This document shows, piece by piece, positions 53,318 to 64,000 of a stretch of 64,000 nucleotides of DNA. The translations under genes and the position numbers were made by a program. Below the pieces are notes generated by a model, which had not been told where the DNA came from, ran no database searches, and worked only from the letters and a program-made list of their open reading frames with translations. The first letter of the stretch is position 1; each line of letters begins with the position of its first letter. The stretch is from positions 45,475,120 through 45,539,119 of the forward strand of contig CM056583.1 in the NCBI GenBank assembly GCA_029721435.1, read 5' to 3'. Source of the stretch: Gymnothorax reevesii (Eukaryota > Chordata > Actinopteri > Anguilliformes > Muraenidae).

Positions 53318-54444
53318 ATGCCTTCTGAAATGTCATATTTTTGCCTTCTTCCCTCTAACCTCAGTTTGGAATGAAAATGGAAATGCCTGATGCCAAAGAC
53401 AGGCATGTTTCATAACAGCATGATGGTGCACCACCTCAGAGTCTAACTCAAACAGTATTGAGACATTCTTATACAATATTTCAATATTAAAAGTCCCAGA
53501 AATGTAAAATTTTTTTCATATTGTTTCCTCCAAATTCCAATTAAAATTTAAAGGAAGCCCTGTATTGAAACAGACAAATTTCATAGCGTATAATAGTACA
53601 CCACCTCAAAGTGTAACAGTATCAAGACATTCCAATTTCAAAATGTAGGTCTTCTGAGATATCAATTTTTTTTTCTGTGTTTCCTCCAATTTCAGATTAG
53701 AATGAGAAGGAAACGTCTCATTGTCACAGTTTAATTTCACTATAGTATGATAGTACATCATCACAGGGTGTCACTCAGCCAGCATCAGGACATTCTGATG
53801 AATTTCAAAATTAAAGCCCTCAGAATAGTCATATTTTTGCTGTGTTCCCTCCAATTTCAGATTTGGTCCAAAAGGAAACAACCTGTTGCCACAGACCAGT
53901 TTCACAACTTAACAGTACAGAATATCAAAGTGTTATCTCAACAGTATCATGACATGCTAATGCAGATTTTCAAAATTAAAGCCCTCAGAAATATCACATA
54001 TTTCCACTGCGTTCCCTCTAAGTTCAGTGTAGAATCAAAAGGAAACTCCCAGTTGTCACAGCCCAGTTTCACTACAGCATGATAGTATACCACCTCAGAG
54101 TGTCACTCAAACAGTATTACGGAATTCTGATATGGTATTTTAAAATTAAAGCTCTCCGACTTGTCATACACCTATGTTCTCTCTCATTCGGATTGTAATT
54201 AAAAGGTTACTTCCTGTTGCCACAGCAAAATTTCCCCACTGCATGATAGCACACCACCTCAGGACATCACTCAGGCAGTATCAAAACATTATTATGTGTT
54301 ATTAAGACAATTAAACCACTCTGAATTGTGTATTTTTGCTGTGTTCCGTTCGATTTCAGAATACAATGAAACTCCCTTTAACCATGTTATAATTTTATCA
54401 CAGCATGATAGTACACAACATCAAAGTGGTACATAGACAGAATC
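53318..54444 (+). repeat. 164-bp satellite array, main part
   Basis: The landmark (A/T)GCATGATAGTACACCACCTCA and CACTCAAACAGTATCA recurs at about 53417, 53585, 53742, 53906, 54076, 54241 and 54402 (mean spacing 164 bp). A second landmark ATTAAAGCCCTCAGAAAT and TTTGCTGTGTTCCCTCCAAT also recurs. Copies diverge by 15-25 percent, suggesting an old array. Confidence 0.88.
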
Positions 54445-55734
54445 TGTCATGGTTTGTGAGGTGTGCGTGTTGTTTGGACCTTTCTTTGCGGCTCTCCTCC
54501 CGGGATGATATCGAATTCCTGGGCCATCAAATTCTTTACCCAGCTGGTTGAGAGAACTGGGGTGGTGCTTTCCCAGAATCTAGATAAGCAGGATGTCCGG
54601 CACACCTCCTTCGCTAGAGTGTCTGTGTTTAGCTTCGCACTATAGCCGAAGATATCTGTAGTAAGGTTTTGTATGACTTTTTATTTTATTATCGTTGGAG
54701 TTTCTTCTCCCTTTTTCTGTTATCTGTCATATTGCTCTTGATTTTGTTACGGGGCTGCCTGTTTCGAAATGCAACATGGTCATCCTGGTCGTGGTTGACC
54801 GTTTTTCTTTATCGCGCTGCCCAAGCTGCCTTCGGCGCGAGAGACTGCCCTTCTTTTTGTGGACCATGTTTTCTGGCTGCATAGCATCCCTCAAAATGTG
54901 TTTCTGACTGGGGCCCTCAATTTACGGCCAAATTCTGGCGCGCGTTTTGCAACCAGTTGGGGGCCACCGCGAGCCTTTCCTTCGGTTTCCACCCAGAGAC
55001 TAACGGGCAGACTGAGCGAACCAACCCATCTTTGTGGAGTCGATTTTTAGCATGGGGCGAATACTCCCACAATTCACTGGGTAACTCCTCCACAGGTCTT
55101 CCCCTGTTTGAGGCTCAGTTAGGTTATCAGCCTCCACTGTTTGCTGAGACTGACAGGGATTCAGAGGTTCCTTCAGTTAATTACATTGTTCGGTGTATTC
55201 GGTCAGTTTGGGCCAGGGTCTTTTCCTCCTTGTTGCGCTCTGGATGGAAACAAAAGACCGCCACAGATAGAAGGCACCATTCTGCCCCATCTTATCGGGT
55301 TGGACAAATGGTCTGGCTTTCCATGCGGGACCTGCCCTTAAGAGTGGAGTCACGGAAATTGACTCCCCGTTTTATTGGTCCTTTTAAGATTGTGCGAAGG
55401 ATCAATTCGGTCACAGTCTGGTTGAAGCTCCTTACGGATCCACCCCTCTTTTCATGTCTCCAGGCTCAAACCAGTTACCACTTGCGTCCTGGCCCCCGCC
55501 GCCGCCGCAGATGATTGATGATTGATTTTGTATGACTTTCTATCCTCTTATTGTTGGAGTTTCTTCTCCCTTTTTCTATCTCTCTTTGCTTCCATGTTTC
55601 ACACTATTATACATCCTTTGGAAGCATGAATAATTGCATTTGGTTTATATTATTCCCTGCGTTTGTGCTGTGTTCGTGCTACTCTCTTTCTCTCTGTCGT
55701 TGCACTTGGCCTCCGTATACTACCTGCCATTACA
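54445..55734 (+). mobile_element. Ty3/Gypsy deletion derivative with 5-bp target duplication
   Basis: GAATC lies at 54440-54444 and 55735-55739. The insert starts TGTCATGGTTTGTGAG and ends TGCCATTACA. The left ~285 bp is the start of an LTR and the right ~215 bp the end of one; they overlap only in TTTTGTATGACTTT and GTTGGAGTTTCTTCTCCCTT (54666 and 55526). Between them is the integrase C-terminal part. Gag, protease, reverse transcriptase, primer-binding site and parts of both LTRs are gone. Confidence 0.85.
54731..55514 (+). pseudogene. Gypsy integrase C-terminal fragment
   Basis: Integrase inserts retrotransposon DNA into the genome. Frame pieces read LDFVTGLPVSKCNMVILVVV and DRFS near the start (54742-54810). 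After a large internal deletion the frame 54957-55514 follows, with [15 protein letters not shown] (the region of the catalytic Glu), [20 protein letters not shown] and [20 protein letters not shown] (the GPF/Y module) and a Pro/Arg-rich end PGPRRRRR. First catalytic Asp region is degenerate and the middle is missing. About 185 codons remain open. Confidence 0.88.
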
Positions 55735-55970
55735 GAATCAGGACATGCTACATTCTGATGCAGCATTTAAAAAATAAAACACTTTTAATTGTCATATATT
55801 TTCACTGTGTTTTGTCCGAATTCAGATTAGAATGAAGAGGAAATACCCTGTTATTACAAACTAATTTGAAAAACATAATAGTACACCAGCTCAGTGTGGT
55901 ACTCTGTATCAGGACATTCTGATGTGGTATTTCAAAATTAAAGCCCTCAGGAATTTTTTCCCTTAAATTT
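55735..55970 (+). repeat. 164-bp satellite array, last part
   Basis: After the Gypsy derivative the array resumes (AGGACATGCTACATTCTGAT; CATAATAGTACACCAGCTCA at 55875; TTTCAAAATTAAAGCCCTCA near 55930) and fades at about 55970. Confidence 0.78.
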
Positions 55971-56848
55971 CAAATTAGCATTTTCAATGTTTTTTCTTTT
56001 TAATTTTCTTTTGATTTTTTTGGACTGAAAAAAGTCAAATTGGAAATAATTTTCTATCCTTAACTTTAATTAAATATTCACACTATTGACCTTTACAAAG
56101 CCCATGACATAAGCCCACTGGACCTTTGGTCCAGGTGAGCTAAAAATACAAAACCTCCCACCCGCTCCTGAAAATTGACATTTAAAGGATTCTAACGAAC
56201 AAATCTTTTTATATTGCCGTATTGCATGCTTCATCAAAGCCTCTTCATTCAGACCAAGTAACTCACACCAAATAAAATTTTCTATCATGTTCAAGTTATG
56301 TTGATTTGCATCTATGCTTGTAAACTTGAGAAATGTTTTTCCATCTTATTTCAAAAGCAAAGTAAAAGACCAGTTCAGAGAGGCAGAGATCAGTGTCCTG
56401 TAATCTGATCCTTGGCTTCTGCTGAGCATGCAGCACTGTGCTTTTTATCAAAGATAATTCTGGAGGGCTCAAGTCTCAATATCGGTAAAGGTAAGATGCG
56501 GACAAGAGGAAGACCTCTTTCATTGAAGAAAGAAAATGCATAAGGAAATATGAAAAATTAATACACTGATTATTTATAATTAATATATCTGCCCTCCCAT
56601 TCAGAAAGTCATTAAAAGCACTCATCACTAGCTGAGGACTATGTCATAATGACCATTGGCTCACTAACTACAAATTTCGTTCTGTCCAGGCAAGGTTGGG
56701 TCTGCTTACTGCATTAATTCCTCCATATGTATCGGCTAGCAGGCAGGAATTGGTATCACTGAACAGTAATATGTGGCATGTCAGCAAAGACCAGTGACGA
56801 CGATCAGCACTTCAGTATTTTATTACAATCAAAATGACAACAGGAAAT
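55971..56848. other. Non-coding stretch, no gene recognised
   Basis: The 74-codon minus frame 56070-56294 has no domain. Nothing else recognised. Confidence 0.4.
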
Positions 56849-56905
56849 ATAATTATAATAATAATAATAATAATAACAACAACAACAATAAGAATAATAA
56901 TAAAA
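56849..56905 (+). repeat. (AAT)n/(AAC)n microsatellite
   Basis: An imperfect trinucleotide run (ATAATAATAATAATAATAAC then AACAACAACAATAAGAATAA) directly precedes a Tc1-like end. Confidence 0.9.
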
Positions 56906-57035
56906 CCCCAATTCCTAAAAGTTGGCATAACATGTAAAATGCTAATAAATTCAAAAAGAATGTGTTAGTCCATTCACCCTCTGTTATATTGGCAACAGTA
57001 CAATACATTATTTAATGTTCAAACGTGAATAGACT
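56904..57035 (+). mobile_element. Tc1-like left-end fragment
   Basis: AAAACCCCAATTCCTAAAAG, then TTGGCATAACATGTAAAATG and at the end TTTAATGTTCAAACGTGAAT follow the order of the ~130-bp terminal repeat of the element at 3162, with considerable divergence. No transposase follows. Confidence 0.5.
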
Positions 57036-57339
57036 TGTAATACACAATGTTATGACAACAATGAATCTAACAAACAAATAGACAGATCTGAGCTGTGTCG
57101 ATCATGTCAACAAAAATAATTTCAGCGAGCAGAAAGTCACAATTTGCCACTGCTACGAGTGGCCTTCGTTGCCCGGGTCTTTCAACCACAGGTAAGGTTT
57201 AAGTGTCAATGGCATTGGGAAAAAATCTGACCATACAAAACTACATGAGGCTTTAGGTATTCAGCCAGTTATAGAACTAGTTGTTAGGAATAGCAGAATC
57301 ACTGTTGTAGAATATTTTCAAGTCTAAGTCCCCAGCTAG

Positions 57340-57590
57340 GGACCAAAATTTTATTTTATTGGCTAAGTCCATCTGTGAGGGCCTTTCCTCTGTTGAAGGT
57401 ACCCTCCTGTATTATGTTATTCAGAATGGCGTGAGCCCGTTGGATGTGTTGTTGGCAGCGGGGACACCGGACTCGGGGGTTCCTAATCCTCGCCGTGCGG
57501 AAAAAGGTGTTGTTGATCGTTTGCGCTCTCTTCACGGAGATAGCTACCGGGTTCGTGGCTCCTGTTCTCAAAGCTGGTGAGGCTACTTAC
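57340..57590 (-). pseudogene. Unidentified GC-rich coding-like patch
   Basis: A 71-codon minus frame (57356-57571) has RIRNPRVRCPRCQQHIQRAH, a CxxC followed by a His-rich turn, and NIIQEGTFNRGKALTDGL. GC content is clearly above the neighbours. It may be a fragment of an unidentified retroelement or gene. The opposite strand is also open (57359-57580). Confidence 0.25.
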
Positions 57591-57665
57591 ACGTTGTGAT
57601 TAGTAGCAGTCAGAAAGAGTTTTTCAGATGTGCTTGCCATGTGTTTCGCCTGAAAGTTTCACATA

Positions 57666-58946
57666 CAGTTGCAATCAAAATTATTCAACCCAATTGCAAA
57701 TTAGGTTTACTGGCAAAATTTACAAACTTTCAGCTGTTTGCAATGAACAAATCAAACAAGAACAATTTAAATGGCTCAACACAGCAAATATTGCAACTGG
57801 CTTCTACAAATTCAACTCGAAATGCCACTTTTAATGACTACTGCGGGCTCACAATTATTCAATCCCTTCATGACAAGCATCTTTAATACTTCGTAGAGCA
57901 CCCTTTTGCTGCTATGACCTGTTGGAAATGTGATGCATAGGCAGACAACAGCATTTGGCAGCATTTACAAGGAATCTTAGCCCAGTCCTCATGGACAATG
58001 GCCTCCAGTTCACTAATATTCTTGGGTTTACGTGCTGCAACTGCCTTCAAATCCCAGCAGAGATTTTTTTTATGGGCTCAAGTGAGGCAACTGTGTTTGG
58101 CACTCAAGAATCTTCCCAAACTTCTTCTGAAATCAAGCCTTGGCGGATGTTGAGGTATGCTTAGGATCATTGTCCTTTTGGAAGGTCCAATGATGCCTAT
58201 GCCTCAGCTTCCCTACAGACGGCATGACATTTTCTCCTTGGATATCCTGGTACTTGACTGAATCCATCTTGCCCTCCTCACTCTGCTGGTTTCCAGTGCC
58301 AGAGGAAGCAAGGCAGCCACAGAGCATCAAAAAGCCCCCACAATTATTCACTGTAGGCAGGGTATACTTCTCAGAATATGCCTCTTTAGTCCTCCTACAG
58401 ATTTATCACTGATTCATAAGCCCCAAATATTCCAGTTAGTTTTCATCATTCCATAGAACAGTATCCCAAAACGTCTGTGGCTTATTTATATAGTTTTGAG
58501 CATATTGGAGCTTGTGCTTTTGGATCAGTTGTGGCATATGTCTTGGAGTTCGGGCATGGAGACCTTCAACGTGTGTATGCACCCTACTGTGCAAACTGAA
58601 ACCTCAGTGCCTGCTGCCTTCAAGTCTTGCTGCAGGTCTCCTGCTGTCACTCCAGGGTTTTTGGCTGCTCGTCTCCTCAGGAATTTGGTGGCAGCCATTG
58701 AGAGCTTCCCATTTCTGCCACATCCTGGTAATGTAGCCACTCTTCCTTTAACTTTGAACTTGTGAACTATACTTCCAACTATATCTCAACGAACATTCAG
58801 TGCTTGTGCTACCTTTTTGAATCCTTTTACTTGTTTGTGCCAGGAAAGGATCTCCTCTATGAGCTTTTTGGACAATTCTATTGACAGCCATATTTCTAAT
58901 ATGCAATCAAATGTCACTGTCAGTAAACCCCTAGCGAGTGCAAGTA
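57666..58946 (-). mobile_element. Tc1-like transposon relic (ACAGTTGCAATCAAAATTAT-type end)
   Basis: TA at 57664-57665 precedes CAGTTGCAATCAAAATTATT and CAACCC. The other end near 58920-58946 (AACCCCTAGCGAGTGCAAGT and A) is degenerate. Transposase on minus strand. Confidence 0.8.
57960..58890 (-). pseudogene. Tc1-type transposase, broken
   Basis: Minus-strand pieces: MATLPGCGRNGKLSMAATKF and NPGVTAGDLQQDLKAAGTEV (58525-58740, HTH linker region). Then MLCGCLASSGTGNQQSEEGK, NVMPSVGKLRHRHHWTFQKD and NDPKHTSTSAKA (58133-58330), which keep the second catalytic Asp. The part with the Glu block (57960-58130) is unreadable, with several stops between. Confidence 0.82.
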
Positions 58947-61900
58947 TACTGATCAAAACTTCCAAAAACCTGCTCAGTACATAAGCTTTTGTAAGATTCT
59001 TAATAAATGTTGACTATAGCTACATTAGCATCATTTGTTAACTTGTTGGTTATTTGTTTCATTAGAGGGTTGGTCAGCTGATCTGTCATTTTGGCAAGCT
59101 ATATTACACACTGGGCTACTAACCTTGCATAAGGCAAGGACAGGGAATTAAAGATGTTATGCACATTGTGCTTTCCAAACACACAAACTGATGCAAGCAT
59201 TTATATTCTGCGAGTCCATTGCAGTTGGTGTTTGCATTAGAAAGCGGAAACTAATGGGATTGGATTATGTGCAGATTTTGTAGATCAGTGGGCTCAGGGG
59301 TCCCAAAGATAATACCTGCATCCGTGCCCATCATCACATGCTTTCGCCTTTGGCATCACCTGTGAGTGGTTTCAATGTTTTGTCTCATTGGTGTACATAG
59401 GGTAGTGATGAGAGAATTCACAAATTTTATCATGACAATAGAATCATACAAGATCTTAGTATAGAAAAAAGGCAAAAATGGATGAGAACAGTGAAAACAG
59501 AAACATTTTTATTCAGATAGAAAGTAAGAAATAAAAACTAATAAATTTTCCGGAGCAGTTTACATATTGCTTTTCTTTTGTCTTTCTTTTTTGCAATTTG
59601 GCTGGATAGTAAATATTTTTAGGACTTTGAAGACCGATCCATAAGACAAATAAAATATTTGCCCCTAAACCTTAGAGGAAGAACCAGTATCAAAGCCTAC
59701 AAAGCATATCCTGGAGCTACCAGAATGAATAAATTCCAGGAACAATTGCAAACAACCTTGAATGATAGAGCCTAATGGAGAAACATAAGACATCCAAGGC
59801 CTTTGAGAATAGTGGAGTAATGCTGAACATTTGCATCACGTCACTAGTCAACAAGATTGCTCTTTAAGAGACATTAATGTTGCTGTTACACAAGATTGCT
59901 CTCGAACTAATGGAATTACTGCACAGGGGTTATCTTCGAAACCTCTCAGTTAATTCAGTACATGTAGTTGTTATTTCCTGGATGGCACTTGAGATGAAAT
60001 CTCAAGCCTCCTTACTGTGTGTTGATGATCGGAACACATCAGTTTTTACTGACAGAGCCATGTCTAGTCAGAGCTGATTTGCCAGTCTTTAATGTGGAAT
60101 TTTAGTTCAATGCCATGAAGTCTAGTTAAAAAAATAAATAAATAAAAAGTAGCACCAAGGGCCCTGTCGCTAACAGGCAAGCAATCTCATAAGAAAATTT
60201 CATGCAGAGTTTAACCTTCTAATCATTGAAGGTCAATGTCAAAGTCACTAAATGAAAGTTCTCATATATAAATATTCACAATTATAAGACCTCCTATACA
60301 CCTATAATACAATCCTGAGCTCTGAAGCAGTTTTGGTGATACAAGTAATTGAATATTCATTATGTCAATTCTAGACTTTGAAGATTTATTATTGCTCCCT
60401 CTCATCTACTCCAAATTAGCCGGAACAAACCAAATGATCAAGAATGGACAATGTCGCTTTGGATCAAGAGTGGCATTTGAATCTAAGTTATATGAACACT
60501 CACCTAATTGCTACTCTATAATTTTCATGAAATCCATAAATTTCACGATCTTACTTTCTGACATTTAAAACGTAGCGCATATGGACATTAGCTCTGCTGT
60601 GATTTATAATCCTTATGATATCTTAACCATAATCAAACTGTTTTTCTAGAAGCTGGGGGCGGGACTCTGATAAGCGATTTCACTTACCCCGTGACCCTTT
60701 CAGTCATGATACATGTTATGTTGTGTTGAAATTATCATGAAATGATTCTACAATCATGCCGAAATAAAAAGGAAAAAAAAAAGATCACAGGGGGTCAAGT
60801 TAAGGTCACCAAATGGACTTCATATATGACTTTTATTTGTTTTTAATACAAACCTTGGCCATATCTGTGACCATTTTGGTAATACAAGTCATTGTAATTT
60901 CAGTATGTCAAGCATTAAATTAGCAGATCTTAAATGACTGCCCATGCAATTACTAAATCTAGATTGTAATACGGTATATTTAATTTTGGCTAAATTGCAA
61001 TGACTGGAAGAGAGCAAAGTCACTTTATATTTTATGCAAGCCCAATAAAGCAAAACTGAAATCTTCCTCTAAACTTCATATCACTCCAGTCACATTTTTT
61101 TTCTCACTAGACAACACAAAATGTTGAGATTCTGAAATCTGTCATCCTTCTTTAGCAAACAGTTGCAATGAGCAATGAAGCACTCCACAGAAAAGTATCA
61201 AGGCGAGGTGGTCAATTTGGAAATAATGTAATTTAATGTGGCTAACGAGGATAAGTGGAATCACCTGTATCCTGAGGTAAAGAGAGCACAAGAAAGCACA
61301 ACCAAAGCTTGAATGATTTTTCTTCTTGAACAGTCTACAGCTAAATTTTAGAATAGCAATGGTAAAGATGCATATGAGAGCTTGTTAGACTGGCCGCATG
61401 CAGCAGCTCTCATGTAGGGAGAGCTTGTTAACTTGCAGTTGGACAAGTGATCTAGCAGTAGACTTAAGTAGCACCAGACTTTGTTAACTAGAAGCAGGCA
61501 AGAGTGCTGCAGCAGGCTGAGGTATGTTTTGCCATGGAGGCTGACCAGGAGAACAGTTTGTATAGCCCACTTACCAGATGGGCAGAGCAGTGTCTGATAT
61601 TCATGGGAATGTCTATGAGAAGGTTGGCATATTTCAAGTTATTTGCCAGAACCACAATCCTCGCCATATTCATTAGATATACAGTACTCTACTTTAGGAA
61701 TGGCCTTGTCTCAGCAAAACTGAAATGTTCGCAAACATTCAAAATAGGAGTTCATTAAAAAGGGGGAAACTCAGAAGAGGGACATTCCATGGTGTTCATT
61801 TTGTCACGGACAGGACATTTTGAGTAGTAATTCCATTGCAGCTACTGATTTGTTGTTCCTCTGAATTGTTTGAATGGCTGAATTAGCACTTCAGGTGATA

Positions 61901-62486
61901 TAAAAATGAATGTCATCGACAGTAATTAATGCCCTAAATTACATAAAAGAAAAACTGCTACAGACAGGACAGATTGCGACATGGGTCTTTTTGTAAAGTG
62001 GTTAAATAATACATTCTCTTCATTAAGGTGATACTCTTCAAATTCAGCCATCCAGTGATGTACCCTTAAATCAAAGGAATATCATTCAGGAATTTAAAAA
62101 ATATATATCTGAACAGATGAATTCAATAAGGGTGTCACTGTGCGTTATGGACATGACTGAGCAAAATGTTATGGACAGGGCACTTCTGTCACTTTATATA
62201 AATATCAATTAATTATCACTAAAACTTGTATTGATCAATATTATGGATACATTTGCTTTGTGAGAGAGACAGCTGCATATCTTTTAATAAGAAATATGTC
62301 AATTTTATTTCAAACATCAAGACTTACATCCTCAAATCTATAAGCATGTACAAAATTGTTATATGTACAACATAAATGTACACATCTAAATCCAATGCCT
62401 GGCATAAAAAACTTGACAAATGTAAATTTAAACAAAATTCCATATGTTGATGCTGGTCACAGTCATGAAATTGACAACAGTACATA
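58947..62486. other. Long AT-rich stretch without recognised gene
   Basis: No frame shows a domain and only a divergent two-copy repeat (60170-60960) was noticed. Candidate frames 59877-60077, 60362-60568 and 61504-61758 are short and without coding signs. Confidence 0.45.
60170..60960 (+). repeat. Divergent two-copy repeat, ~560-bp spacing
   Basis: AAAGTCACTAAATGAAAGTT / AAGGTCACCAAATGGACTTC and TTTTGGTGATACAAGTAATT / TTTTGGTAATACAAGTCATT recur about 560 bp apart (near 60240 and 60800; 60331 and 60875). They share TATGTCAA at their ends. Old tandem duplication. Confidence 0.5.
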
Positions 62487-63291
62487 CACTGAACAAAAAT
62501 ATAAACGCCCCATGTCAAATATTGATGCCACATGGAGTTAACATGTGAGCATATGCTGACTTTTACTTATACAACAGGGATATTTCTCTTGATTTGTGTA
62601 CCATTTTTTAATCCATCTCTCTGTCAGTGAAGCAATGATTTCACTCAGTACATGGGTGTGGCATTTCCAGACAGTGGTCAGACAGAATGAGCAGTACCCA
62701 GACACTCCTTATACTGGGGACAATAAAAGGCCACCCCAAAATGTCAAATTTTGTCAAAAGTCATCATGCTTCAAATGTCTCAGGTCATGCGGGAACATGC
62801 CATTGGCATGCTGGATGCAGGGATGTCCACCAGAGCGGGCATTGTGCAGCTGAATGTTAACTATCAGATGATAGGCCGTTTGAGAGTTTGTTTCCGACAG
62901 ACGGCCAGTACTGCAAATCGACCTCATCCACGTTGACCACGTGTGACCACACCAGCACAAGATTGCTACGTCCGACTGGTCCACCTGCGGGATCGGCTCA
63001 GATCAGCAGGACGCACAGCGGATGAGACCGTTAGTCTGCACAACAGATGCATCACACCGCAGACAGTCCGTAACCGCCTGCAAGAAGCCAACTTACATGC
63101 TCAGCGTCCTCACCGTGGTCTGGATCTCACCGCTGTCCGGTGTCGGAACCGACTCTCATGGGCAAACACACACGTTCGATGGCCCTTGGCACGCTGGAGA
63201 AGAGTGCTATTCACTGACGAATCCCGGTTCCAGTTTTTTGTTAATAAAAACTAAAAAATTTGACATGGAGCGTTTATATTTTTGTTCTGTG
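62487..63291 (+). mobile_element. Internally deleted Tc1/Tc3-like transposon (CACTGAACAAAAATATAAAC ends)
   Basis: The element is 805 bp with TA at 62485-62486 and 63292-63293. The ends are CACTGAACAAAAATATAAAC and the inverse of CACAGAACAAAAATATAAAC. The interior holds only the N-terminal part of the transposase, so roughly half the element is deleted, with the second terminal repeat preserved. Confidence 0.92.
62766..63254 (+). pseudogene. Tc1/Tc3-type transposase N-terminal part
   Basis: The frame reads MLQMSQVMREHAIGMLDAGM, then an HTH segment. A TGA follows HPR near 62934-62936. Then VTTPAQDCYVRLVHLRDRL, CITPQTVRNRLQEANLHAQR and ARWRRVLFTDESRFQFFVN with the first catalytic Asp. It runs directly into the right terminal repeat. 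The second Asp and Glu are absent. Related to the transposase at 35507. Confidence 0.88.
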
Positions 63292-63490
63292 TAATTGCCA
63301 TTAGTGCAATGATCCATGAAGCCAAAATGCATTTTTAGAAACTTTTGGATGTCAACTAACATATCCACCTGGTATTTCATGAAAATTCCAGAAAAAAATT
63401 TCTGCAGTCATGTCACAAATACCACAGAATGTCCCAAGAATATCCACTACTGATATATTGCACTAACTTTTATTTTTAAAAGTATGTCAT

Positions 63491-63690
63491 GGGGTGCCCC
63501 GGTGGCTCATCGGTCTAAGTGCGTGCACCATAAAGGCTGTGTCCTTCCCGCAACGACCAGGGTGCAACTTTGGTTCGGGTCATTTTCCGCATGTCTTCCC
63601 TATTCTTTTCCCCAACCTTCCTGTCTCTGTCTATTCTGCAACTGTCAAATAAAGGTGAAAATCCCCAAAAAATAATCTTTAAAAAAATAT
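63491..63690 (+). mobile_element. tRNA-derived SINE
   Basis: The head GGGGTGCCCCGGTGGCTCAT and CGGTCTAAGTGCG contains the A-box-like TGGCTCATCGGTCTAAG. The B-box is decayed (GGGTGCAACTTTGG). The body GGGTCATTTTCCGCATGTCT and TCTCTGTCTATTCTG and the tail TCAAATAAAGGTGAAAATCC with an A-rich end are typical of a common fish SINE. Confidence 0.85.
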
Positions 63691-63716
63691 ATTGTACCAA
63701 TTATCTTGAAATTTTG

Positions 63717-64000
63717 GCTGCAGGAAAAATTTTGTAAACTGTGGAAGAATGGAGTCCTTGTCACAAAGAGGTCAGGTGTTAGGTCACGCCTACAGACCCT
63801 TTCGGTTTTAGAGCGTGAAAAAGCGAGATTTGGGGAGTGCATGAGCACTCAACATTTTGTATGGCGAAAGAACTTCTGGAGACCGTTAACAAGCCAGCAG
63901 TCAGGAAGAGGAGAGCAATCTTTCTACTCCAGGTTCGTGAATTGAGACAGATATGCAAAGATTTGGATGTACCACATCAAAGCTCAAAAGGGGAGAATTA
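63717..64000 (+). CDS. Possible partial coding region running off the window, SAP-like motif
   Basis: Just after the SINE a run TTTTGGCTGCAG could be a splice acceptor, followed by an open frame (EKFCKLWKNGVLVTKRSG ... EREKARFGECMSTQ). From about 63861 another frame remains open to the window end: MAKELLETVNKPAVRKRRAI then LLQVRELRQICKDLDVPHQS and SKGEN. The VREL..IC..L.V....SKGE pattern resembles a SAP DNA-binding helix pair. The two frames could be one coding region with a frameshift (pseudogene or transposon gene). The gene itself is not identified. Confidence 0.3.

Noticed and set aside
52274..53390. Several frames with Cys/Pro/Leu-rich composition
   Set aside because: They lie inside the pyrimidine-rich solo LTR and reflect its composition.
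63491..63560. tRNA-like head near the window end
   Set aside because: A decayed B-box, extended body and A-rich tail identify a SINE rather than a working tRNA gene.
1..64000. CRISPR arrays, bacterial operons or phage genes
   Set aside because: No direct-repeat/spacer pattern, ribosome-binding sites or prokaryotic gene order; the tandem arrays have no unique spacers.

Overview
The window reads as ray-finned fish (teleost) nuclear DNA. It has split genes with GT/AG introns and a vertebrate-type BTB zinc-finger gene. The rest is AT-rich sequence packed with Tc1/mariner, Harbinger, hAT and piggyBac-type DNA elements, tRNA-derived SINEs, LINE ends and Ty3/Gypsy pieces of kinds common in teleosts. 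The species cannot be named from sequence alone.

Only one host protein-coding gene is convincing: zbtb7c on the + strand. Its first coding exon (CDS 12832-14084) encodes the BTB/POZ domain, an acidic tract and zinc finger 1 up to the middle of finger 2. A GT..AG intron (14085-15259) splits one Arg codon. The second coding exon (15260-15866) completes fingers 2-4 and the C-terminus. The spliced product is 619 codons. A splice acceptor just before the ATG shows that the 5'UTR starts further upstream, so 1-12821 is probably intron or upstream DNA of the same gene.

The rest is layered mobile and satellite DNA. 1-12.8 kb: a Tc1 element (3162-4754) inside a LINE 3' end, a 159-bp tandem array (8225-8855), and a Tc1 copy (9131-10641) inside an older Tc1. 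16-24 kb: a large inverted duplication (16635-19886) carrying unidentified coding-like DNA and a Tc1 insertion, a piggyBac-type MITE with TTAA duplications, and a SINE. 24.5-33 kb: a deep nest in which one Tc1 element is split by 7.25 kb that holds a hAT element, a second Tc1, an outer Harbinger with Myb-like and transposase remnants, an inner Harbinger, and a LINE esterase fragment. 33-41 kb: a 160-bp tandem array, four Tc1-type elements and a solo LTR. 41-43 kb: a 1.5-kb foldback element containing a Harbinger MITE. 47-50 kb: a Tc1 inside another Tc1. 52-56 kb: a 164-bp satellite array cut by two LTR elements with clear 5-bp target duplications. 57-63 kb: more Tc1 relics. 63.5-64 kb: a SINE and an open, possibly coding end of the window.

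All transposases seen are broken by stops, frameshifts or deletions. Insertion order can be read from target duplications and nesting, so the window serves as a stratigraphic record of transposon waves around zbtb7c.
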